The notes under the pieces are model-generated. The model was not told the DNA's origin, did not search any database, and saw only the letters and a list, made by a program, of their open reading frames with translations. The translations under genes were made by a program, and so were the position numbers. This document shows positions 55,104 through 64,000 of a DNA stretch of 64,000 nucleotides, piece by piece. How positions within the stretch are numbered: position 1 is the stretch's first letter; each line of letters opens with the position of its first letter. Where the stretch lies: the NCBI RefSeq assembly GCF_002863565.1, contig NZ_PGUW01000001.1:310001-374000 (forward strand), read 5' to 3'. Source of the DNA: Bacillus sp. V5-8f (lineage in GTDB: Bacteria > Bacillota > Bacilli > Bacillales > DSM-1321).

Positions 55104-55181
55104 TCAATTTGCTGCCAGCAGAACAATAATAAATATTATGATAATGCCATAACCGATCCGGAAATATTTTGTGTTCGGCAA
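55104..55181 (-). pseudogene. N-terminal remnant of an AI-2E-type transporter gene
   Basis: AAAGAGGTG is five bases before TTG 55181, which encodes MPNTKYFRIGYGIIIIFIIV and LLAAN before a stop, the typical first membrane helix of AI-2E family transporters of bacilli. Within 35 bases the sequence enters the palindromic repeat and no further transporter sequence exists. The rest of 55182-55320 shows no gene. Confidence 0.6.
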
Positions 55182-55321
55182 TTGGTCACCTCTTTTTTAG
55201 AACGTTGTAGAAGGAAACGAACCTTCTTAACTCCTTCCCAGCAAAAATCATACCTACCAAACCAAAATCAGCGATATTAACACTTTTAGTAAGCAACCAT
55301 TTAAATATGGATTAAAAAAAC

Positions 55322-55361
55322 AGAAAAAACCAACTAACGTGTGATGCGTAGTTAGTTGGTT
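55322..55361 (-). terminator. Terminator of htpG
   Basis: AACCAACTAAC and GTTAGTTGGTT form an 11-bp stem; on the minus strand T6 follows. Confidence 0.85.
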
Positions 55362-55397
55362 CGCAATCGAATCTTATACTTTTTTTGATAGAGAATA

Positions 55398-57278
55398 TTA
55401 CACCATCACTTTACAAATATCATTCGTAAACTCAACCGGATCGTTGATTGGCAGTCCTTCGATCAGAAGTGCCTGATTATATAGCAGGTTTGTATATAAA
55501 TTCAATTTTTCTTTATCTTTTTCGAACGCATCTTTTAATGATTGGAAAACCTCATGATTTGTATTGATTTCCAGCACTTTTTCCGCTTCCACGTTTTGGT
55601 TATTCGGCATTGCTCTCAGGATTTTTTCCATTTCAATCGTGACTTCTCCGTCAGTAGAAAAACAAACTGGATGGCTCCTTAAGCGTTTTGATGCTCTTAC
55701 GTCCTTTACCTTACCTGCTAAAGTCTCTTTCATGTATTCAAATAGTTCTTTGTTTTCACTGTCTGCCGAGTCCGTCTTATTTTCGCTTTCTTCTGCTTCA
55801 ATACCTAAATCAGCACTGGATACAGATTTAAATTCTTTCTCTTTGTAGGTCATCAGCATTTTGATGGCAAACTCATCGACCTCATCGGTGAAGTATAAAA
55901 TCTCATACCCTTTTTCCGAAACTAATTCAGTCTGAGGAAGCTTATCAATTCGTTCAATGGATTCTCCGGATGCATAATAGATATATTTTTGATCCTCCGG
56001 CATTCTTTCTATATATTCATCCATGGTTACCAACTTCTTCTCTTTGGAAGAATAGAACATCAGTAGGTCCTGCAATACATCTTTATTAGCCCCGAAATCA
56101 TTATAAACTCCAAATTTTAGCTGGCGCCCAAAGGATTTATAAAATTCTTCATACTTTTCTCTTTCATTTTTTAATAGGCTTTGCAGTTCACTTTTGATTT
56201 TTTTATTAATGTTCTTCGCAATTAGCTTTAATTGGCGGTCGTGCTGTAGAATTTCTCTCGAAATGTTAAGGGATAAATCTTCGGAATCAACCATCCCTTT
56301 CACGAAACTGAAATAGTCAGGAAGCAGGTCTGCGCATTTATCCATAATCAAAACGCCATTCGAATAGAGCTCAAGGCCCTTTTCATATTCCTTGGAATAA
56401 TAGTCAAAAGGAATGTTCTCCGGAATAAATAAAATAGCATTATATCGTATCGTTCCATCAACGCTGATATGGATATGTTTAAGCGGCTTATCAAATCCGT
56501 AATGCTTTTCCTTATAAAAATTCTCATAGTCCAGAGGAGTCAGCTCGCTTTTATTCTTCCTCCAAATCGGAACCATGCTATTGATGATTTGTTCTTCCTG
56601 GTGGTCCTCGTATTCGTTTTCGCTGCCTTCCTTAAGCCTTCTTGATGTCACATCCATTTTGATCGGATAGCGGATAAAGTCAGAGTATTTTTTAATGATT
56701 GCTTTTAACCGGTACTCTTCTAAATACTCATCATAATTTTCCTCTTCGGTATTTTCTTTGATTTTCAGAAAAATTTCTGTACCGACAGCATCTTTTTCAA
56801 ATGGCTCAATGGTATATCCATCTGTACCGGTAGATTCCCATTTATAAGCAGTCTCGCTTCCCAAAGCCTTAGTGATAACCGTGACCACATCAGCCACCAT
56901 AAAAGCAGAGTAAAACCCGACACCAAATTGCCCGATGATATCATGCCCATCCTTCAGTTCATTTTCATTTTTAAATGCCAAAGAACCGCTTTTCGCAATG
57001 ATGCCAAGATTGTTTTCAAGCTCTTCTTTCGTCATTCCAATCCCGGTATCGGTGATGTTCAATGTCCTGTTTTCCTTATCAGCAGCCACTTTTATGTAAT
57101 AACTATCTTTGTCAAAGCTTAAAGCCTCATCCGTTAATGCTTTGTAATAGATTTTATCAATCGCATCACTGGCATTGGAAATTAACTCCCTTAAAAAGAT
57201 CTCTTTTTGAGAATAGATGGAGTTAATCATCATTTCCAAAAGCCGTTTGGATTCTGCTTGAAATTGCTTTTTATCCAT
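55398..57278 (-). CDS. htpG: Molecular chaperone HtpG (Hsp90)
   Basis: A 626-residue bacterial Hsp90, full length. The N-terminal ATPase domain has [28 protein letters not shown]-like [13 protein letters not shown] and [15 protein letters not shown]; the middle domain has the catalytic Arg loop [13 protein letters not shown]; the C-terminal dimerisation domain follows. It ends ICKVMV. Its promoter region has a perfect CIRCE element (57353), which is not the case for B. subtilis htpG. AGGAGA precedes the ATG. Confidence 0.97.
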   Translation of the reverse strand: MDKKQFQAESKRLLEMMINSIYSQKEIFLRELISNASDAIDKIYYKALTDEALSFDKDSYYIKVAADKENRTLNITDTGIGMTKEELENNLGIIAKSGSLAFKNENELKDGHDIIGQFGVGFYSAFMVADVVTVITKALGSETAYKWESTGTDGYTIEPFEKDAVGTEIFLKIKENTEEENYDEYLEEYRLKAIIKKYSDFIRYPIKMDVTSRRLKEGSENEYEDHQEEQIINSMVPIWRKNKSELTPLDYENFYKEKHYGFDKPLKHIHISVDGTIRYNAILFIPENIPFDYYSKEYEKGLELYSNGVLIMDKCADLLPDYFSFVKGMVDSEDLSLNISREILQHDRQLKLIAKNINKKIKSELQSLLKNEREKYEEFYKSFGRQLKFGVYNDFGANKDVLQDLLMFYSSKEKKLVTMDEYIERMPEDQKYIYYASGESIERIDKLPQTELVSEKGYEILYFTDEVDEFAIKMLMTYKEKEFKSVSSADLGIEAEESENKTDSADSENKELFEYMKETLAGKVKDVRASKRLRSHPVCFSTDGEVTIEMEKILRAMPNNQNVEAEKVLEINTNHEVFQSLKDAFEKDKEKLNLYTNLLYNQALLIEGLPINDPVEFTNDICKVMV

Positions 57279-57352
57279 ATAAAATCTCCTCCCGTCAAAA
57301 TTAAATGAAAATATACGAAGCGATTCTGCAATTCAATGTATGTTAAGTTTTT

Positions 57353-57379
57353 TTAGCACTCTAACGTCACGAGTGCTAA
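57353..57379. promoter_or_regulatory. CIRCE element (HrcA operator) upstream of htpG
   Basis: TTAGCACTC-N9-GAGTGCTAA, a perfect match to CIRCE, 74 bp before htpG. It lies just downstream of the promoter hexamers, where HrcA binding would block transcription. Confidence 0.95.
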
Positions 57380-57388
57380 TCACTAATT

Positions 57389-57417
57389 AAATAACATATA
57401 TCGAAAGGACGTGTCAA
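57389..57417 (-). promoter_or_regulatory. SigA-type promoter of htpG
   Basis: On the minus strand TTGACA and TTATTT are 17 bases apart, directly before the CIRCE element. Confidence 0.6.
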
Positions 57418-57465
57418 TAGTAATATGGTGACCTTTATTCAAGGTTGAACATATGTTATAATTAT

Positions 57466-57498
57466 AGTTACCTTAACTAACTATTACCCAAGGTAACT
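57466..57498. promoter_or_regulatory. Probable MarR operator
   Basis: AGTTACCTT and AAGGTAACT are exact inverse complements 15 bases apart, lying between a TATAAT box (57457-57462) and the MarR gene start. The position fits autorepression. Confidence 0.6.
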
Positions 57499-57501
57499 TT
57501 T

Positions 57502-57945
57502 TTGATTAAAAAAGAGGTGTTTCATATAAAGACGTTTCAAAAATTCTTTCATCAATTTCTAATGCTGTACCGGCCGTTTGAAAACAGGCTGAATATGGAA
57601 CTAAGCAAGCATGATTTATACCGCGCACAATGGTCCATATTGTATTACTTAGCCAATTTCGGCTCGGCGACACTTGTAGAACTGTCCAATTATCTGAGTG
57701 TCGAGAAACCTACGGTTACCAGAACGATTACCCGCTTGGAGGAGCTGGGATATGTGCAACATGTTCCAGGCAAAGACAGGCGAGAAAAAAGAATGGAGCT
57801 TACAGAGGTTGGAAAAAAAATCCATCAAGAAGTCCGTGTAACGATTGACGAGTTTGAACAGGACATTTTAAAAGGCATTTCTGAAGAGGAGCAGCTTGAG
57901 GCAATCCGAATCATGAAAGAAATCCGGAACAATATTCTAAAGTAA
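57502..57945 (+). CDS. MarR family transcriptional regulator
   Basis: A 147-residue winged-helix regulator with HDLYRAQWSILYYLANFGSA, LVELSNYLSVEKPTVTRTIT (recognition helix) and the wing GKDRREKRMELTEVGKKI. It is followed after 13 bp by an MFS transporter it probably represses along with itself. The start is TTG 57502 or GTG 57517; the AAAGAG before GTG is modest. Confidence 0.9.
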   Translation: MIKKEVFHIKTFQKFFHQFLMLYRPFENRLNMELSKHDLYRAQWSILYYLANFGSATLVELSNYLSVEKPTVTRTITRLEELGYVQHVPGKDRREKRMELTEVGKKIHQEVRVTIDEFEQDILKGISEEEQLEAIRIMKEIRNNILK

Positions 57946-57958
57946 GGAGATAAAAAAA

Positions 57959-59170
57959 TTGAATCAAACGGAACCTAAATTGTGTACGAAGAATTTTATC
58001 ATTGTATCCTCCGTGAACTTTTTCCTAACATTAGTGTTTTATCTATTAGTTGTTACCATGGCTGTCTATGCAGTGGATGAATTTCATGCTTCGGCCAGCG
58101 AAGCCGGGCTTGTAACCGGGATTTTTATTATCGGTGCTTTAATTGGACGGCTATTTACTGGACGCATTATTGATTCGATCAGCCGCAAAAAAATGTTGTT
58201 CATAGGACTAATCTTTTTCACTTTGACGACGTCTTTATACTTTGCCAATTTCGGCCTGGCCTTCCTGCTTATTAACCGTTTAATCCATGGCATTGCGCTG
58301 GGTATGGCAAGTACAGCAACAGGGACCATTGTTGCCCAGATAATCCCGCCAACCCGCAGAGGGGAAGGAATCGGCTATTACAGCATGAGTGCGACACTGG
58401 CTACAGCAATCGGGCCATTCATTGGATTATATATGAGCCAGCACACAAGCTTTGAAATGATTTTCAGTTTCTGCCTTGCTTTAGGGATCATTAGTTTACT
58501 AACAGCAATTTTCCTCACTGTACCAGTATTGAAGAATGGCTCAACAAAACCAGTTGAAAAAAAAGGTTTCCAGCTTTCCGGCTTTGTTGAGCCAAGGGCA
58601 TTGCCAATTGCGGTCATCACTCTGGCTGTGGCATTCTGTTACTCCAGCGTTCTTTCTTTTATCAATTTCTATGCCCTTGAAATCGGCCTGGTCGATGCAG
58701 CAAGCTTTTTCTTTATCGTATATGCAGCAGCTGTCTTGGTATCACGTCCATTTACTGGCCGGTTAATGGATAGAAAAGGCGCCAACTTTATTATGTATCC
58801 GGCCTTTATAATCCTCGGTGCCGGAATGCTGCTTTTAAGCTCAGCAAGCCATGGAGCAACACTTTTAGTGGCCGGTATCCTAATTGGCCTTGGGTTTGGC
58901 AATATGCAGTCAATCACCCAGGCAGTAGCCGTAAAATTAACTCCGCCTCACCGTATGGGGTTAGCCACATCAACGTTCTTTATATTTCTTGATGCAGGCC
59001 TTGGATTCGGCCCTTATCTGCTTGGATTCATCATTCCACTGACTGGATACAGCACCCTGTATGTGATTATGGGCATAGCCGTCCTTGCAACTACCGCGCT
59101 ATACTACTTTTTGCACGGGAGGAAAGAAAGGGCTGCTTGGTCGGCAGTTGATGCTTCGCATTCCGTTTAA
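57959..59170 (+). CDS. MFS transporter (multidrug efflux-like)
   Basis: A 403-residue protein with 12 membrane helices and the MFS motif A loop GRLFTGRIIDSISRKKML, repeated in weaker form as RPFTGRLMDRKGANF after helix 8. The YwoG/YfcJ-like DHA1 branch is the best guess. The TTG start follows AAGGAGA. The MarR gene upstream suggests drug- or phenolic-inducible efflux. Confidence 0.92.
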   Translation: MNQTEPKLCTKNFIIVSSVNFFLTLVFYLLVVTMAVYAVDEFHASASEAGLVTGIFIIGALIGRLFTGRIIDSISRKKMLFIGLIFFTLTTSLYFANFGLAFLLINRLIHGIALGMASTATGTIVAQIIPPTRRGEGIGYYSMSATLATAIGPFIGLYMSQHTSFEMIFSFCLALGIISLLTAIFLTVPVLKNGSTKPVEKKGFQLSGFVEPRALPIAVITLAVAFCYSSVLSFINFYALEIGLVDAASFFFIVYAAAVLVSRPFTGRLMDRKGANFIMYPAFIILGAGMLLLSSASHGATLLVAGILIGLGFGNMQSITQAVAVKLTPPHRMGLATSTFFIFLDAGLGFGPYLLGFIIPLTGYSTLYVIMGIAVLATTALYYFLHGRKERAAWSAVDASHSV

Positions 59171-59179
59171 TAGACTAGT

Positions 59180-59208
59180 AAGGGACATCCTTCATGTGGA
59201 TGTCCCTT
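59180..59208 (+). terminator. Terminator of the MarR-MFS operon
   Basis: AAGGGACATCC and GGATGTCCCTT pair perfectly around a seven-base loop. Confidence 0.8.
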
Positions 59209-59288
59209 ACTTTGTTGCCTATTATCATCCTTGCGATGCAAAAATTTTTGCTTTGTAGTCTTCTCCAAGAAACATATATATTGCCTAT

Positions 59289-59514
59289 CTAAACCAGCCA
59301 ATGTTGGGGAACATGCAAAGAAGGCGGTAATTTCGTATTTCGGTCGCCGTTTGCAGAATTTATTTGTGCTTGAGTAAGAAAAATACTCCCTACCAGGATA
59401 GCTCCACTTAAATCAGCATCTCTCAAATCTGCACCAATAAAGTCAGCCATTCTTAAGTCCGATTCACCCAGAAAGGGATTAAACCAAATAGTAGATTTTA
59501 ACTGATATTTTCAG
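59289..59514 (-). pseudogene. C-terminal remnant of a pentapeptide-repeat protein gene
   Basis: The minus strand encodes NPFLGESDLRMADFIGADLR then DADLSGAIL, clear A(D/N)LXX pentapeptide repeats, and ends QHWLV and a stop at 59289. A stop lies just upstream of the surviving part near 59514, and no start or ribosome binding site exists. Confidence 0.75.
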
Positions 59515-59539
59515 TAAGCTTATTTTACATGTATTTATC

Positions 59540-59595
59540 TTGACAAAATAGTTAGTTTTATATGAAAATAAGTATTGAATTAGAATTATTATAAT
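59540..59595 (+). promoter_or_regulatory. ahpC promoter region with PerR box
   Basis: TTAGAATTATTATAA (59580-59594) matches the PerR consensus TTATAATNATTATAA at all but one of the fixed positions. It overlaps a TATAAT hexamer (59590-59595). A TTGACA lies at 59540-59545, too far from that hexamer to pair with it, so the exact promoter is not fixed. Confidence 0.8.
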
Positions 59596-59658
59596 AAAGT
59601 CTTGTCCTGAACAAGCTTTATAAAATTCTCATAAATCACATCTAGGAGGAATTTGACT

Positions 59659-60222
59659 ATGTCACTTATTGGTAAAGAAGTAAAACCATTTACAGCTAAA
59701 GCCTTCCATAACGGCGAATTTATTGATGTATCTGATGCAAACCTTAGAGGAAAATGGAGTGTAGTTTGCTTTTACCCAGCAGATTTCACATTCGTATGCC
59801 CTACTGAATTGGAAGACTTGCAGAACGAATATGCAACCCTAAAAGAACTTGGCGTAGAAGTATATTCTGTTTCTACAGATACTCATTTCACACATAAGGC
59901 TTGGCATGATCACTCAGAAGCGATCAGCAAAATTGAATATATTATGATTGGCGACCCTTCACAAAGAATTTCTCGCAACTTCGACGTACTAAACGAAGAA
60001 GAGGGCCTTGCTGACCGCGGAACTTTCATTATCGATCCAGATGGCGTTATCCAAACTGTTGAAATCAATGCTGGCGGAATCGGCCGTGATGCAAGCACTC
60101 TTGTAAACAAGGTTAAGGCAGCTCAATATGTACGCAACAACCCAGGTGAAGTTTGCCCGGCTAAATGGCAAGAAGGCGCTGAAACACTTAAACCAAGCCT
60201 TGATCTTGTAGGAAAGATTTAA
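59659..60222 (+). CDS. ahpC: Alkyl hydroperoxide reductase, peroxiredoxin subunit
   Basis: A 187-residue 2-Cys peroxiredoxin of the AhpC type. The peroxidatic Cys47 lies in [13 protein letters not shown] and the resolving Cys near 166 in GEVCPAKW. It reduces peroxides with electrons from AhpF, encoded 15 bp downstream. ATG 59659 is eight bases after AGGAGGA. The PerR box upstream predicts peroxide induction. Confidence 0.97.
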   Translation: MSLIGKEVKPFTAKAFHNGEFIDVSDANLRGKWSVVCFYPADFTFVCPTELEDLQNEYATLKELGVEVYSVSTDTHFTHKAWHDHSEAISKIEYIMIGDPSQRISRNFDVLNEEEGLADRGTFIIDPDGVIQTVEINAGGIGRDASTLVNKVKAAQYVRNNPGEVCPAKWQEGAETLKPSLDLVGKI

Positions 60223-60237
60223 GGAGTACGATCAATA

Positions 60238-61767
60238 ATGGTATTAGATGCAGATATCAAAGCACAATTAGCCCAATATCTTCAAATGATGGAGGGCGAT
60301 GTACTGCTTAAAGTTAGCGCAGGATCCGATGACGTATCACGCGACATGCTTGCGTTAGTGGATGAATTAGCCACTATGTCATCTCGCATTAAGGTTGAAA
60401 AAACAGAATTACAGAGAACACCAAGCTTTAGTGTAAATCGTATCGGCGAAGACACGGGTGTAACTTTTGCCGGTATCCCGCTGGGCCACGAATTTACTTC
60501 ATTAGTGTTAGCTCTCTTGCAGGTTAGCGGAAGAGCCCCAAAAGTTGATCAAAAAGTAATTGATCAAGTGAAAAACATTAAAGGCGACTATCATTTTGAA
60601 TCTTACATCAGCCTAAGCTGCCACAACTGCCCGGATGTTGTACAGGCACTGAACTTGATGAGCATCCTTAACCCTGGTATTTCGCATACTATGATCGATG
60701 GTGCAGCATTCAAGGAAGAAGTGGAAAACAAGGGCGTCATGGCAGTGCCAACGGTGTTCCTAAACGGGGAATCATTTGGCAGCGGCCGTATGTCGCTTGA
60801 AGAAATTCTTGCTAAAATGGGAAGTACTGCGGACGCATCAGAGTTTACTGACAAAGATCCATTCGATGTACTTGTTGTCGGAGGCGGACCAGCCGGTGCA
60901 AGTTCGGCTATCTATGCAGCACGTAAAGGCATTCGTACAGGCATTGTCGCTGAACGTTTTGGCGGTCAAATTATGGACACCTTAGGTATTGAGAATTTCA
61001 TCTCTACGAAATATACAGAAGGTCCTAAACTTGCAGCGAGCCTTGAAGAGCATGTTAAAGAGTATGACATCGATGTCATGAATTTACAGCGTGCTACGCG
61101 CCTAGAAAAGAAAGACCTAATCGAAGTTGAACTTGAAAATGGTGCAGTTTTGAAGAGTAAAACTGTTATTCTTTCAACAGGTGCCCGCTGGCGCAATGTT
61201 GGTGTGCCTGGTGAAGCAGAGTTCAAGAACAAAGGTGTAGCGTACTGCCCTCATTGTGATGGCCCACTATTTGAAGGAAAACACGTAGCCGTAATCGGCG
61301 GAGGCAATTCTGGCATTGAAGCAGCAATAGACCTGGCAGGTATTGTAAAGCATGTAACCGTTCTTGAATTTATGCCAGAACTGAAAGCGGATGGTGTACT
61401 GCAAGAACGTCTTTACAGCCTACCTAACGTAACGGTACTAAAGAACGTCCAAACAAAAGAAATTACCGGTACTGACAAAGTGAACGGTATTAGTTATATC
61501 GATCGTGAGACAGAAGAAGTTCATCACATTGAACTGGAGGGCGTTTTCGTTCAAATCGGTCTTGTACCAAATACAGACTGGCTTGGTGATACGGTTGAAC
61601 GTACTCGTATGGGAGAAATCGTAGTCGATAAACACGGCGCAACAAACCTCCCTGGTGTATTTGCGGCAGGCGACTGTACAGATAGCGCATATAAGCAAAT
61701 CATCATTTCTATGGGATCAGGTGCAACTGCAGCCTTAGGTGCATTCGATTATCTAATCCGAAATTAA
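60238..61767 (+). CDS. ahpF: Alkyl hydroperoxide reductase, flavoprotein subunit
   Basis: A 509-residue AhpF. The N-terminal tandem thioredoxin-fold domain has [14 protein letters not shown] (CxxC near residue 127), followed by the FAD domain ([20 protein letters not shown]) and NADH domain with the redox-active [14 protein letters not shown] and [32 protein letters not shown] closes the FAD site. It passes electrons from NADH to AhpC. Confidence 0.97.
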   Translation: MVLDADIKAQLAQYLQMMEGDVLLKVSAGSDDVSRDMLALVDELATMSSRIKVEKTELQRTPSFSVNRIGEDTGVTFAGIPLGHEFTSLVLALLQVSGRAPKVDQKVIDQVKNIKGDYHFESYISLSCHNCPDVVQALNLMSILNPGISHTMIDGAAFKEEVENKGVMAVPTVFLNGESFGSGRMSLEEILAKMGSTADASEFTDKDPFDVLVVGGGPAGASSAIYAARKGIRTGIVAERFGGQIMDTLGIENFISTKYTEGPKLAASLEEHVKEYDIDVMNLQRATRLEKKDLIEVELENGAVLKSKTVILSTGARWRNVGVPGEAEFKNKGVAYCPHCDGPLFEGKHVAVIGGGNSGIEAAIDLAGIVKHVTVLEFMPELKADGVLQERLYSLPNVTVLKNVQTKEITGTDKVNGISYIDRETEEVHHIELEGVFVQIGLVPNTDWLGDTVERTRMGEIVVDKHGATNLPGVFAAGDCTDSAYKQIIISMGSGATAALGAFDYLIRN

Positions 61768-61779
61768 TAATATTTTTTG

Positions 61780-61823
61780 AAAGTCGCTTCGCTATCCAAC
61801 CGATAGTAAAGCGACTTTTTTTG
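61780..61823 (+). terminator. Terminator of ahpCF
   Basis: AAAGTCGCTT and AAGCGACTTT form a 10-bp stem followed by T7. Confidence 0.9.
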
Positions 61824-61961
61824 TTTCTGGGACATAGCTAATTTTCAAATAATGTGACTTTTATGCAGGTTTGTAAAGAAATCTTCCGATCACTTCGGAT
61901 TTTGTCGAATCCTATTGCTTATATTTTGGCAGTGTACATGAACATCTGTAGAATTTTGAAA

Positions 61962-61975
61962 TAAAGCGCTTGCAT
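61962..61975 (+). promoter_or_regulatory. cre-like (CcpA) site before gntR
   Basis: The core AAAGCGCTTGCA matches catabolite-responsive elements except at the first two positions. It overlaps the TTGCAT -35 hexamer (61970-61975), which pairs with TATAAT at 61992 (16-bp spacing). CcpA would repress the operon on glucose. Confidence 0.55.
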
Positions 61976-61995
61976 AAAGGGAAATTTGCGTTATA

Positions 61996-62013
61996 ATACT
62001 TGTATACAAGTAT
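61996..62013 (+). promoter_or_regulatory. GntR operator
   Basis: ATACTTGTATACAAGTAT, a perfect palindrome identical to the gnt operator I recall from B. subtilis, overlapping the end of the -10 box and start site of gntR. Confidence 0.9.
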
Positions 62014-62037
62014 ACTTAAATGCAAAGAGGTAGAAAT

Positions 62038-62769
62038 ATGGAGAATCCTGGAGAATTTTTATATCCCGAAAAATGGCTTTCAAAAGCTTCTGCCGGTGAT
62101 AAAGTTGCAAGTGAACTGAGGATGCGCATTATTTCGGGGTTGATTGAAAGCGGTACCACCCTTTCGGAAAATAAAATAGCCACCGACTTTTCGGTAAGCC
62201 GGTCTCCCGTTCGTGAAGCTTTAAAAATTCTTTCAAATGAAAACCTCATCCGGCTCGAAAGAATGGGTGCAGTTGCGCTTGGGTTAACCGAAAAAGAAGT
62301 AGAAGAAATTTACGATGTACGTTTACTTATAGAGACCTTTGTATTTGAAAGGCTTGTCAGGATCGACACACATGATCTAGTAAAGGAACTAAGCAAGATC
62401 TTTGAAATGATGAAAGTGGCGATCAAATATCGGGATGCTGATGAATTCTCTTATCAAGATGTCCTATTTCACGAAACAATTATTCGTGCTATAGATCATT
62501 CTTACATGCTCATGATCTGGAACAATTTAAAACCCGTCATGGAAAGCTTCATCCTTTTGTCCATGCGCGTACGATTTAAGGAAAATTACGAAGACTTTAC
62601 AAGGATTATGGAAAATCATCAGTTGTATATTGAAGCAATAAAAACCAAAGATAGGTCCCTTATGATTAAGTCCTTACATCTAAATTTTGATGATGTCCAA
62701 GGAAAAGTAGAACACCTATGGATGTCCCAGCAACTGTTATCGAAAGGGGTTGAAGAAGAAAATGACTAA
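62038..62769 (+). CDS. gntR: Gluconate operon repressor GntR
   Basis: A 243-residue GntR/FadR-type regulator, the same length as B. subtilis GntR and close to it throughout (LYPEKWLSKASAGDKVASEL; FSVSRSPVREALKILS). The C-terminal FCD domain has the conserved LFHETIIRAIDHSYM. Gluconate relieves repression. ATG 62038 is seven bases after AGAGG; an upstream ATG at 62020 would include that site. It overlaps gntK by 8 bp. Confidence 0.96.
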   Translation: MENPGEFLYPEKWLSKASAGDKVASELRMRIISGLIESGTTLSENKIATDFSVSRSPVREALKILSNENLIRLERMGAVALGLTEKEVEEIYDVRLLIETFVFERLVRIDTHDLVKELSKIFEMMKVAIKYRDADEFSYQDVLFHETIIRAIDHSYMLMIWNNLKPVMESFILLSMRVRFKENYEDFTRIMENHQLYIEAIKTKDRSLMIKSLHLNFDDVQGKVEHLWMSQQLLSKGVEEEND

Positions 62770-64000
62770 CTACATGTTAGGTGTGGATATTGGTACAACC
62801 AGTACCAAAGCCGTTCTTTTCAGTGAAAAAGGTGATGTAATCCAACAGGAGAATATCGGGTACCCTCTCTATACACCTGATATATCCACTGCTGAACAAG
62901 ATCCGGAAGAGATTTTTCAAACTGTTACAACTGCCATTTCAAATATCATGACACAACACTCACAAAAAAAGTTATCGTTTATCTCTTTCAGTAGCGCCAT
63001 GCACAGTGTTATTGCCATAGATGAGAATGACCGTCCGCTCACACGATGTATCACCTGGGCAGATAATCGCAGTGAGGCTTGGTCGCATAAAATAAAGGAT
63101 GAATGGAATGGGCATGAAATCTATAAACGCACAGGTACACCCATTCATCCCATGTCACCTTTAAGCAAAATTGTATGGATTGTGAACGAACGTTCTGAAA
63201 TCGCTACCAAAACAAAAAAATATATTGGGATTAAAGAGTATATCTTTAAAAAGCTCTTCAATCGCTATGTTGTCGACCATTCCTTGGCTTCAGCCATGGG
63301 CATGATGAATCTTAAGAACCTGGATTGGGATGCAGAAGCTCTAAAGATTGCAGGTATAACGCCGGATCAATTGTCTGATCTTGTTCCAACAACCCAGATA
63401 TTTACTGACTGTCATCCTGAGCTGGCAAGACAGATGGGAATTGATCCAAGCACACCCTTTGTGATTGGTGCGAGTGATGGAGTGCTTTCTAATTTAGGTG
63501 TAAATGCGATCGGAAAAGGTGAGATCGCGGTTACGATCGGGACAAGCGGTGCCATTCGAACTATTATCGATCAGCCGCAAACCGATGAAAAAGGACGGAT
63601 ATTCTGCTATGCCTTAACGGAAAAGCATTGGGTGATTGGCGGGCCGGTAAACAATGGCGGAATGGTCCTTCGCTGGATCAGGGATGAATTTGCCTCTTCC
63701 GAGATGGAAACAGCGAAAAGACTGGGTATCGATCCGTACGACGTATTAACAAAGATTGCTGAACGTGTAAGGCCAGGTGCCGATGGATTGCTATTTCACC
63801 CATATCTTGCAGGCGAACGGGCACCATTATGGAATCCGGATGTGCGTGGTTCCTTTTTTGGACTAACTATGTCACATAAAAAAGAGCATATGATCCGGGC
63901 TGCACTCGAAGGAGTTATTTACAATTTATATACTGTATTTTTAGCCTTAAATGAATGTATGGATGGGCCTGTGACCCGAATCCAGGCAACCGGAGGTTTC
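62762..64000 (+). CDS. gntK: Gluconokinase (partial, runs off the window)
   Basis: The first 413 residues of an FGGY-family kinase: MLGVDIGTTSTKAVLF at the start, FSSAMHSVIAIDEN, TWADNRS, and the ATPase motif EIAVTIGTSGAIR. The position after gntR in an overlapping arrangement identifies it as gluconokinase, first step of gluconate use; gntP and gntZ-type genes would be expected beyond the window end. AAAGGGG precedes the ATG. Confidence 0.93.
   Translation, partial: MTNYMLGVDIGTTSTKAVLFSEKGDVIQQENIGYPLYTPDISTAEQDPEEIFQTVTTAISNIMTQHSQKKLSFISFSSAMHSVIAIDENDRPLTRCITWADNRSEAWSHKIKDEWNGHEIYKRTGTPIHPMSPLSKIVWIVNERSEIATKTKKYIGIKEYIFKKLFNRYVVDHSLASAMGMMNLKNLDWDAEALKIAGITPDQLSDLVPTTQIFTDCHPELARQMGIDPSTPFVIGASDGVLSNLGVNAIGKGEIAVTIGTSGAIRTIIDQPQTDEKGRIFCYALTEKHWVIGGPVNNGGMVLRWIRDEFASSEMETAKRLGIDPYDVLTKIAERVRPGADGLLFHPYLAGERAPLWNPDVRGSFFGLTMSHKKEHMIRAALEGVIYNLYTVFLALNECMDGPVTRIQATGGF

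Overview
The window reads as chromosomal DNA of a low-GC Gram-positive bacterium of the family Bacillaceae. Gene content, strong AGGAGG-type ribosome binding sites, frequent TTG and GTG starts, and control sites of the Bacillus type (CIRCE, PerR box, GntR operator, cre-like site) all point that way. Many products match Bacillus subtilis proteins in length and motifs, for example the Lia system, NupC, IolS, KatE, HtpG, AhpC/AhpF and GntR. The species cannot be named from this sequence. No rRNA, tRNA or CRISPR array was recognised.

Layout. 1-6.4 kb: an SRPBCC protein, topoisomerase III (topB), an ABC-F ATPase and an IS1182-type element sitting between two copies of a terminator hairpin. 6.4-11.7 kb: an unusual two-domain methyltransferase and a complete liaI-liaH-liaF-liaS-liaR envelope stress locus. 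11.9-19.8 kb: a DEAD-box helicase, a purine permease, a plasmid-style ParM/ParR partition cassette with its own centromere-like repeats, a Rieske/FAD oxidoreductase and a SIMPL protein. 19.9-28.8 kb: a polar amino-acid ABC transporter, a true glutaminyl-tRNA synthetase, and a LytS/LytT-type two-component system beside cstA, an arrangement like enterobacterial BtsSR-BtsT. 28.8-41.2 kb: MsrAB, NupC, 6-phosphogluconate dehydrogenase with a divergent RpiR regulator, an acetate-type symporter with its DUF485 partner, a split ThrE exporter, an RlmI-like methyltransferase, a PTS IIC protein behind a structured leader, and an NAD-binding protein. 41.2-49.6 kb: a VanRS-like two-component system, a DMT exporter, a MetE-like methyltransferase, IolS, a small methyltransferase, a Gly-rich Sm-like protein and an alkyltransferase-like protein. 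49.6-64 kb: an L,D-transpeptidase, a zone of decayed genes around katE, htpG under a perfect CIRCE element, a MarR-MFS pair, ahpCF behind a PerR box, and the start of the gluconate operon (gntR, gntK cut by the window end).

Together the genes stress envelope and oxidative defence (Lia, MsrAB, KatE, AhpCF, HtpG) and uptake of carbon sources (CstA, acetate-type symporter, gluconate, nucleosides, PTS). The right third also shows gene decay: remnants of a PhoX-like phosphatase, an AI-2E-type transporter, a 5'-nucleotidase, an OmpL47-type surface protein and a pentapeptide-repeat protein. Two of the remnant junctions carry members of a dispersed palindromic repeat whose core is GGGTCAGTCCCC / GGGGACTGACCC. 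The observations most worth following up are the ParMRC cassette, the IS between duplicated terminators, GlnRS in a Bacillaceae background, the structured leader before the PTS gene, and the CIRCE site before htpG.
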